In this document: positions 6,872 to 10,145 of the stretch, piece after piece
Layout of the letters: each line of letters begins with the position of its first letter
Numbering within the stretch: position 1 is the stretch's first letter
Source of the DNA: Moraxellaceae bacterium
Lineage (GTDB): Bacteria > Pseudomonadota > Gammaproteobacteria > Pseudomonadales > Moraxellaceae
Reading direction: 5' to 3'
Assembly (NCBI GenBank): GCA_014378805.1
Contig: JACMMY010000017.1
Location: 1 to 10,145 of the forward strand
DNA length: 10,145 bases
Translations under genes and position numbers: made by a program
Notes under the pieces: model-generated
Told to the model about the DNA's origin: nothing
What the model saw: only the letters and a program-made list of their open reading frames with translations
The model's database searches: none

Positions 6872-7342
6872 TTAAACGTCTGTCGATAACTGGACGATGT
6901 GAATTCGCTGTAATTCAGACAAAATTTCTTGAGTCTTGCCTTGGATAATATCTGCAAGCGTGTACCGATCAAGCGATTGAAAAAAGGCTTGTAACGCTTC
7001 GTCGAGCAATCCTTTTAATCCACAGCCAAATCGAAGTGCACAAGGAGGTTCCGCGCAATTAACCACTTGGGTTGTGCCTTCCAAAATGCGCACAAGCTGC
7101 CCTAGATTATATTGATCGGGTGTTTTTGCCAATGCTAAACCGCCACCTTTACCACGTGTTGTCGAAAGCCATTGATGACTCGCCATAAAATGCACGACTT
7201 TTACCAAATGGTTTCGAGACACATGGAGGCTCTCTGCAATTTCGCTAATCGTCACAGCTTTGCCACTTTGCGTAACGCGCTGTGGCTGGGAAGCGTACAT
7301 CAGGACACGAAGTCCTAAATCAGTAAAATGTGTGAGTTGCAT
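6872..7342 (-). CDS. nsrR: Rrf2-family NO-sensing transcriptional repressor NsrR
   Basis: NsrR is a [4Fe-4S] repressor that releases its operators when NO destroys or nitrosylates the cluster. I start at the ATG at 7340-7342 (156 residues, MQLTHFTDLGLRVLMYAS), which matches the family N-terminus; an upstream in-frame TTG at 7387 would add 15 untypical residues. The winged helix is visible (ISEIAESLHVSRNHLVKVV, then RGKGGGLAL). The cluster cysteines are Cys96, Cys101 and Cys107 with CX4CX5C spacing, the same as E. coli NsrR (91/96/102). Asp8, the fourth ligand seen in Streptomyces NsrR, is also present. It lies 54 bases after hmp on the same strand, and a matching NsrR operator sits in the hmp promoter. 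This suggests cotranscription and autoregulation. Its own ribosome site is weak (GGAG about 14 bases upstream), so low translation is likely. Confidence 0.93.
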   Translation of the reverse strand: MQLTHFTDLGLRVLMYASQPQRVTQSGKAVTISEIAESLHVSRNHLVKVVHFMASHQWLSTTRGKGGGLALAKTPDQYNLGQLVRILEGTTQVVNCAEPPCALRFGCGLKGLLDEALQAFFQSLDRYTLADIIQGKTQEILSELQRIHIVQLSTDV

Positions 7343-7396
7343 GGATGAGGAAATCACTCCATCAATGTACGATATGAATAGAGTCAAAGCATACCA

Positions 7397-8614
7397 TTAA
7401 AGCAAGAATCCGCCAGTACCAAAAACTTCAGCGAAGATATGGTCTGGACTGACACCGAGGTCAAGTAAAGATTGTTTTTGCGCGCGCATGAACTCGATCG
7501 GGCCACACAGATAATAATCCGCATCAGCTAACAATATTTGATCTTTAATGAGTTGCAAATCAATGCGACCCGCATAATCATAGTCTTTTCCTTGCACATC
7601 ATGGGCATTTGGATTTTCATAAAACACAAATGATTTGACGTTACTGTGTTCTTGGGTGGTCGCTTGAACATGCGCTTTCATGGCGTGAACATTGCCATGA
7701 CGGCAACCATGTACAAAACGAACTTCACGGACATCTTGTGACTGGTTTAATTGATTGAGCATCGCAATCATGGGTGTTAGTCCAACGCCACCGCTGATGA
7801 GCACCGCAGGCGATTGACGCTCTGTATGCAGATAAAAATCACCCATCGGAGGTGCAACATCAATAATGTCATTGACATGAATATCATGGTGTAGTCGATT
7901 TGATACTGCGCCAGCAGGTTTAGCTTCTTGCGCTTGTTCGCGTTTCACTGAAATACGGAAATATTCACCATTTGGTGCATCGGACAAACTGTATTGACGG
8001 GGTTGCATTAAGCCAAATGTGGGTGCGTATACGCGAACAGAAATATATTGCCCTGCTTTAAAGTGTGGTGTTTCACCGCCATCAAGGGGATGCAAGTAAA
8101 ATGAAGTGATTTCTTCACTTTCCACATGTTTTGATTTTACGCGGAAACTGCGCCAGCCACTCCATCCCCCTTTGGCTTGGGTTGCCTCGGCATAGAGTTT
8201 ACGTTCAGCATCAATAAAAATATCAGCAAGTTGTCCATACGCTTCCGCCCATGCACTGATGAGCTCATCCGTTGCTGCATCGCCAAGAACTTCTTTAATC
8301 GATTCAAGTAAATGATGACCCACGATTGGATAATGTTCTGCTCGGATTCCAAGGCTTACATGTTTGTTGGCAATTAAATGAACGACAGGTGCCAACACGG
8401 ATGGATCATCAATGTTTTCAGCATAGGCGAGTACAGCCATCGCGAGCGCGGTTTGTTGATGTCCACCTTGTTGGTGACCTTGGTTAAAGATCTGTTTGAG
8501 TTCGGGGTTGTATTTAAACATGCGCGCATAAAAGTGACTGGTTAACGCAACTCCGCTTTCTTTGAGTACGGGAACTGTGGCTTTAACGAGATTACGTACC
8601 GATTCGGACAACAT
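7397..8614 (-). CDS. hmp: Flavohaemoglobin / nitric oxide dioxygenase Hmp
   Basis: Hmp converts NO and O2 to nitrate using NAD(P)H, FAD and haem in the cytoplasm. I start at the ATG at 8612-8614 (405 residues; E. coli Hmp has 396), with AAGGA nine bases upstream; extension to a TTG at 8677 is unsupported. The globin domain (about 1-140) has Tyr29 and Gln53 in the distal pocket, the proximal haem ligand His85 and Tyr95, all at the same numbers as in E. coli. The FAD domain carries RQYSLS (206-211). The NAD domain has GGVGLTPM (275-282) and CGPIEFM (370-376), and the C-terminal FAEVFGTGG closes over the flavin. A promoter with an embedded NsrR operator lies about 100-140 bases upstream, and nsrR follows. 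All catalytic residues I can check are intact. Confidence 0.97.
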   Translation of the reverse strand: MLSESVRNLVKATVPVLKESGVALTSHFYARMFKYNPELKQIFNQGHQQGGHQQTALAMAVLAYAENIDDPSVLAPVVHLIANKHVSLGIRAEHYPIVGHHLLESIKEVLGDAATDELISAWAEAYGQLADIFIDAERKLYAEATQAKGGWSGWRSFRVKSKHVESEEITSFYLHPLDGGETPHFKAGQYISVRVYAPTFGLMQPRQYSLSDAPNGEYFRISVKREQAQEAKPAGAVSNRLHHDIHVNDIIDVAPPMGDFYLHTERQSPAVLISGGVGLTPMIAMLNQLNQSQDVREVRFVHGCRHGNVHAMKAHVQATTQEHSNVKSFVFYENPNAHDVQGKDYDYAGRIDLQLIKDQILLADADYYLCGPIEFMRAQKQSLLDLGVSPDHIFAEVFGTGGFLL

Positions 8615-8709
8615 AACAACGATTCCTTTGTGGATGAAAAATGGATCTGAAAATAAATGCTCAAAACGCAAAACCAACTAAGAATTGCTTAGATATTTTC
8701 AATCAGAAT

Positions 8710-8740
8710 TTATAAGATGTATTTAAAATACACTTTATAA
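8710..8740. promoter_or_regulatory. Probable NsrR operator
   Basis: A 31-bp near-palindrome centred on base 8725 has 15-base arms with only two mismatches. Its inner left arm AAGATGTATTT (8714-8724) fits the published NsrR half-site AAGATGyATTT perfectly. The right arm AAATACACTTT (8726-8736) differs at two positions from AAATrCATCTT. The nsrR gene lies in the same transcription unit. The operator assignment is from consensus recall and position; binding has not been shown. Confidence 0.82.
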
Positions 8741-8753
8741 AATGATCCGTCAA
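8725..8753 (-). promoter_or_regulatory. hmp promoter (-35 and -10)
   Basis: On the minus strand, TTGACG (8748-8753) and TATTTT (8725-8730) are separated by exactly 17 bases, a good sigma-70 promoter. Transcription should start near 8718 and give a leader of about 100 bases before hmp. The -10 lies at the centre of the NsrR operator, so a bound repressor would block RNA polymerase directly. Confidence 0.72.
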
Positions 8754-8768
8754 TATTCGGTGAAAAAA

Positions 8769-8797
8769 TTGCGCTTGTTTGTTATTTCGACTATATT
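8769..8797 (+). promoter_or_regulatory. arsR promoter (-35 and -10)
   Basis: TTGCGC (8769-8774) and TATATT (8792-8797) are 17 bases apart on the plus strand. Transcription should begin at about 8803-8806, only a few bases before the first ATG of arsR. The -10 lies inside the palindrome at 8791-8807. The -35 is 15 bp from the -35 of the divergent hmp promoter. Confidence 0.65.
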
Positions 8798-8807
8798 TGA
8801 AATATAG
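8791..8807. promoter_or_regulatory. Probable ArsR operator
   Basis: CTATATTTGAAATATAG is a perfect 17-bp palindrome (8-base arms about G8799). It covers the -10 and transcription start of the arsR promoter and ends two bases before the first arsR ATG. ArsR-family repressors bind such AT-rich inverted repeats at their own promoters. The assignment is by position and symmetry. Confidence 0.65.
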
Positions 8808-8809
8808 AA

Positions 8810-9217
8810 ATGATGGTTAAATTAATGATGAACATGAAGCCTGCAATTGCTGCATTATCAGCGCTAGCGCATGAATCACGGCTGACGATCTTTCGCGCGT
8901 TGGTGCAGGCTGGCGCAGCGGGATTGCCCGCGGGCAAGATTAGTGAAATGTTGCAGATTGCACCGTCATCGTTGTCTTTTCATCTGAAAGAATTAACGTA
9001 TGCCGATTTGGTGACCTCGACACAACAGGGACGTTTTGTCATCTATGCGGCGAATTACCCAACGATGAATAGCTTGCTTGGGTATTTGACTGAAAACTGC
9101 TGTGAAGGTGTGCCATGTACGCCAGAACTTGTAGAGTGTTCGGCATGTGATGTTGAAAACGCTAACATGCCTTCAAAAATATTGACAGAGAAGGATGGGC
9201 AACGTGTCGCTAAATAA
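8810..9217 (+). CDS. arsR: ArsR/SmtB-family arsenite-responsive repressor
   Basis: ArsR represses the ars operon until As(III) or Sb(III) binds. The 135-residue product has a winged helix with the family stretch ALSALAHESRLTIFRALVQAG (about 16-36) and recognition helix SSLSFHLKELTYADLV (about 53-68). The E. coli-type CVCDLC metal site is absent. Instead a C-terminal cluster Cys97-Cys98-X4-Cys103 resembles the Acidithiobacillus ferrooxidans ArsR site (Cys95, Cys96, Cys102, from memory), with an extra Cys110-X2-Cys113. The start is unclear: ATGs occur at 8810, 8813, 8825, 8828 and 8834, and none has a ribosome site. The probable transcription start is only about 5 bases before 8810, so translation may be leaderless. 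The gene overlaps or nearly overlaps arsH. Confidence 0.93.
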   Translation: MMVKLMMNMKPAIAALSALAHESRLTIFRALVQAGAAGLPAGKISEMLQIAPSSLSFHLKELTYADLVTSTQQGRFVIYAANYPTMNSLLGYLTENCCEGVPCTPELVECSACDVENANMPSKILTEKDGQRVAK

Positions 9218-9929
9218 CATCGGTGATTTACCGAATATTGATCGGGCACTTTTCCGTGTGCCCTCTAAAGCACTACTCGATCGTGATGATGTGACAGATC
9301 ATGCACCACGTATTTTGATTTTGTATGGTTCATTGAGGAAACGTTCTTTTAGTCGTTTTTTAGCCTTAGAGGCAGCTCGATTGTTAGAGTCGATGGGTTG
9401 TGAGGTTAAAGTTTTTCATGCAGATGGTTTGCCGCTACCAGATGGTGAACCTGAAACCCACGAAAAAGTTGTGGAGCTCCGCGAGCTTGCGATTTGGTCT
9501 GAAGGCATGGTGTGGTGCTCGCCTGAACGTCATGGTGCGATGACGGGCATTATGAAAGCGCAGATTGATTGGATTCCTCTTGCGGCAGGTGCTGTACGTC
9601 CAACACAAGGCAAGACTTTAGCGTTGATGCAAGTTTGTGGGGGGTCGCAGTCTTTTAATGCCGTCAATCAATTGCGGATTTTGGGACGCTGGATGCGGAT
9701 GTTGACGATTCCAAATCAGTCGTCTGTTCCCAAGGCTTTTTTAGAATTTGATGAAGCTGGACGAATGAAACCTTCTGCTTATTACGATCGCGTCGTCGAT
9801 GTAATGGAGGAGTTGGTGAAGTTCACTCTGTTAGTTCGTGGTCGTCAGGATTATTTAGTTGATCGTTATTCTGAGCGTAAAGAATCCGCTGAGGAACTTT
9901 CTAAGCGAGTTAATCAGACGAATATTTAG
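9204..9929 (+). CDS. arsH: ArsH, NADPH-dependent FMN reductase / organoarsenical oxidase
   Basis: ArsH proteins are FMN-binding NADPH oxidoreductases; several oxidise trivalent organoarsenicals to the less toxic pentavalent form. From this start the product has 241 residues. It has the flavodoxin-like phosphate loop GSLRKRSFSR (about 42-51), the ArsH signature SPERHGAMTG (106-115) with KAQIDWIPL (118-126), and CGGSQSFNAVNQLR (about 145-158). I prefer the GTG at 9204 because AAGGA lies 8 bases before it. The ATG at 9195 adds three residues but would place AGAAGG directly against the start codon. Either start overlaps the end of arsR (by 14 or 23 bases), so the two are translationally coupled. 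It sits directly behind arsR rather than at the end of the operon. The function is inferred from the family. Confidence 0.94.
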   Translation: MSLNNIGDLPNIDRALFRVPSKALLDRDDVTDHAPRILILYGSLRKRSFSRFLALEAARLLESMGCEVKVFHADGLPLPDGEPETHEKVVELRELAIWSEGMVWCSPERHGAMTGIMKAQIDWIPLAAGAVRPTQGKTLALMQVCGGSQSFNAVNQLRILGRWMRMLTIPNQSSVPKAFLEFDEAGRMKPSAYYDRVVDVMEELVKFTLLVRGRQDYLVDRYSERKESAEELSKRVNQTNI

Positions 9930-9973
9930 TTTTTTTAATGCTTTATTAAATTGAACTTAAAAGAGAAAAAATC

Positions 9974-10145
9974 ATGAGTAAAAAAACCATCAATGTCCTC
10001 GTGCTCTGCACAGGCAACTCAGCTCGCAGCATTATGAGCGAAGCGTTGATTAATGTGCTGGGTGAAGGTCATTTTTATGCCTACAGCGCAGGTAGTCAGC
10101 CCACAGGTCAGGTCAATCCTTTTGCCTCGGAACAGGCGAAATCAA
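9974..10145 (+). CDS. arsC: Arsenate reductase ArsC, low-molecular-weight phosphatase type (C-terminus missing at window edge)
   Basis: This enzyme family reduces arsenate to arsenite for efflux. The first 57 codons are in the window, starting at ATG 9974 (MSKKTINVLVLCTGNSARSI). The phosphatase-loop motif CX5R is seen as Cys12-TGNSA-Arg18, followed by SIMSEALINVLG and the AYSAGSQPTGQVNPFA stretch. These mark the LMW tyrosine-phosphatase-like arsenate reductases, not the E. coli R773 ArsC fold. A typical full length is about 130-160 residues. A purine-rich AAAAGAG is centred about 12 bases upstream, giving a modest ribosome site. It follows arsH by 44 bases with no clear terminator between, so it is the third gene of the ars operon. 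The efflux pump gene (arsB or acr3) would be expected further right. Confidence 0.93.
   Translation, partial: MSKKTINVLVLCTGNSARSIMSEALINVLGEGHFYAYSAGSQPTGQVNPFASEQAKS

Noticed and set aside
8615..8677. Longer Hmp from a TTG at 8677
   Set aside because: The ATG at 8614 has AAGGA at the right distance and gives globin numbering that matches E. coli Hmp exactly.
9195..9203. ATG at 9195 as the arsH start
   Set aside because: The AGAAGG ribosome site would touch the start codon; the GTG at 9204 has correct spacing. It is not excluded, since ATG is the commoner start.

Overview
The window looks like chromosomal DNA from a gammaproteobacterium of the Moraxellaceae, most likely Acinetobacter or a close relative. 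This rests on the general look of the SecD, YajC and CydA proteins, the moderate GC content and short intergenic gaps. It is a judgement by eye, not a database match. Eleven convincing protein genes are present: nine whole and two cut by the window ends. There is also one doubtful small ORF. No rRNA, tRNA, insertion sequence, CRISPR array or replication origin was seen.

Left third (1-2982, minus strand): the Sec accessory operon yajC-secD-secF, read right to left, with secF running off the left edge. It encodes the proton-driven translocase subunits that help finish protein export through SecYEG. A -10 hexamer lies just upstream of yajC. The 192-base yajC-secD gap holds a strong stem-loop and a weaker hairpin, which may tune secDF relative to yajC.

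Middle (about 3250-6195, minus strand): cydA-cydB with a 4-base stop/start overlap, encoding a bd-type quinol oxidase of the short-Q-loop (CioAB, cyanide-insensitive) class. It is followed by a 14-bp-stem terminator. The leader upstream of cydA (5802-6195) contains inverted repeats and one possible 44-codon ORF on the plus strand.

Nitrosative-stress block (6196-8614, minus strand): hmp (flavohaemoglobin NO dioxygenase), then nsrR (Rrf2-family [4Fe-4S] NO sensor), then a DUF2799-type lipoprotein that may have its own promoter. The hmp promoter can be read: its -10 sits inside a 31-bp near-palindrome closely matching the NsrR operator consensus, which predicts NO-relieved repression.

Right end (8769-10145, plus strand): an arsenic resistance operon, arsR-arsH-arsC, with arsC cut by the right edge. 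Its promoter diverges from the hmp promoter with only 15 bp between the two -35 elements. The arsR -10 lies inside a perfect 17-bp palindrome, the probable ArsR operator, and arsR has little or no leader. The junction 8710-8807 is thus a compact two-sensor switch: NO on one side and arsenite on the other.

Nothing here looks like a wholly new system. The most interesting features are the hmp/arsR regulatory junction, the hairpins between yajC and secD, and a valine in SecF where a conserved aspartate is expected.
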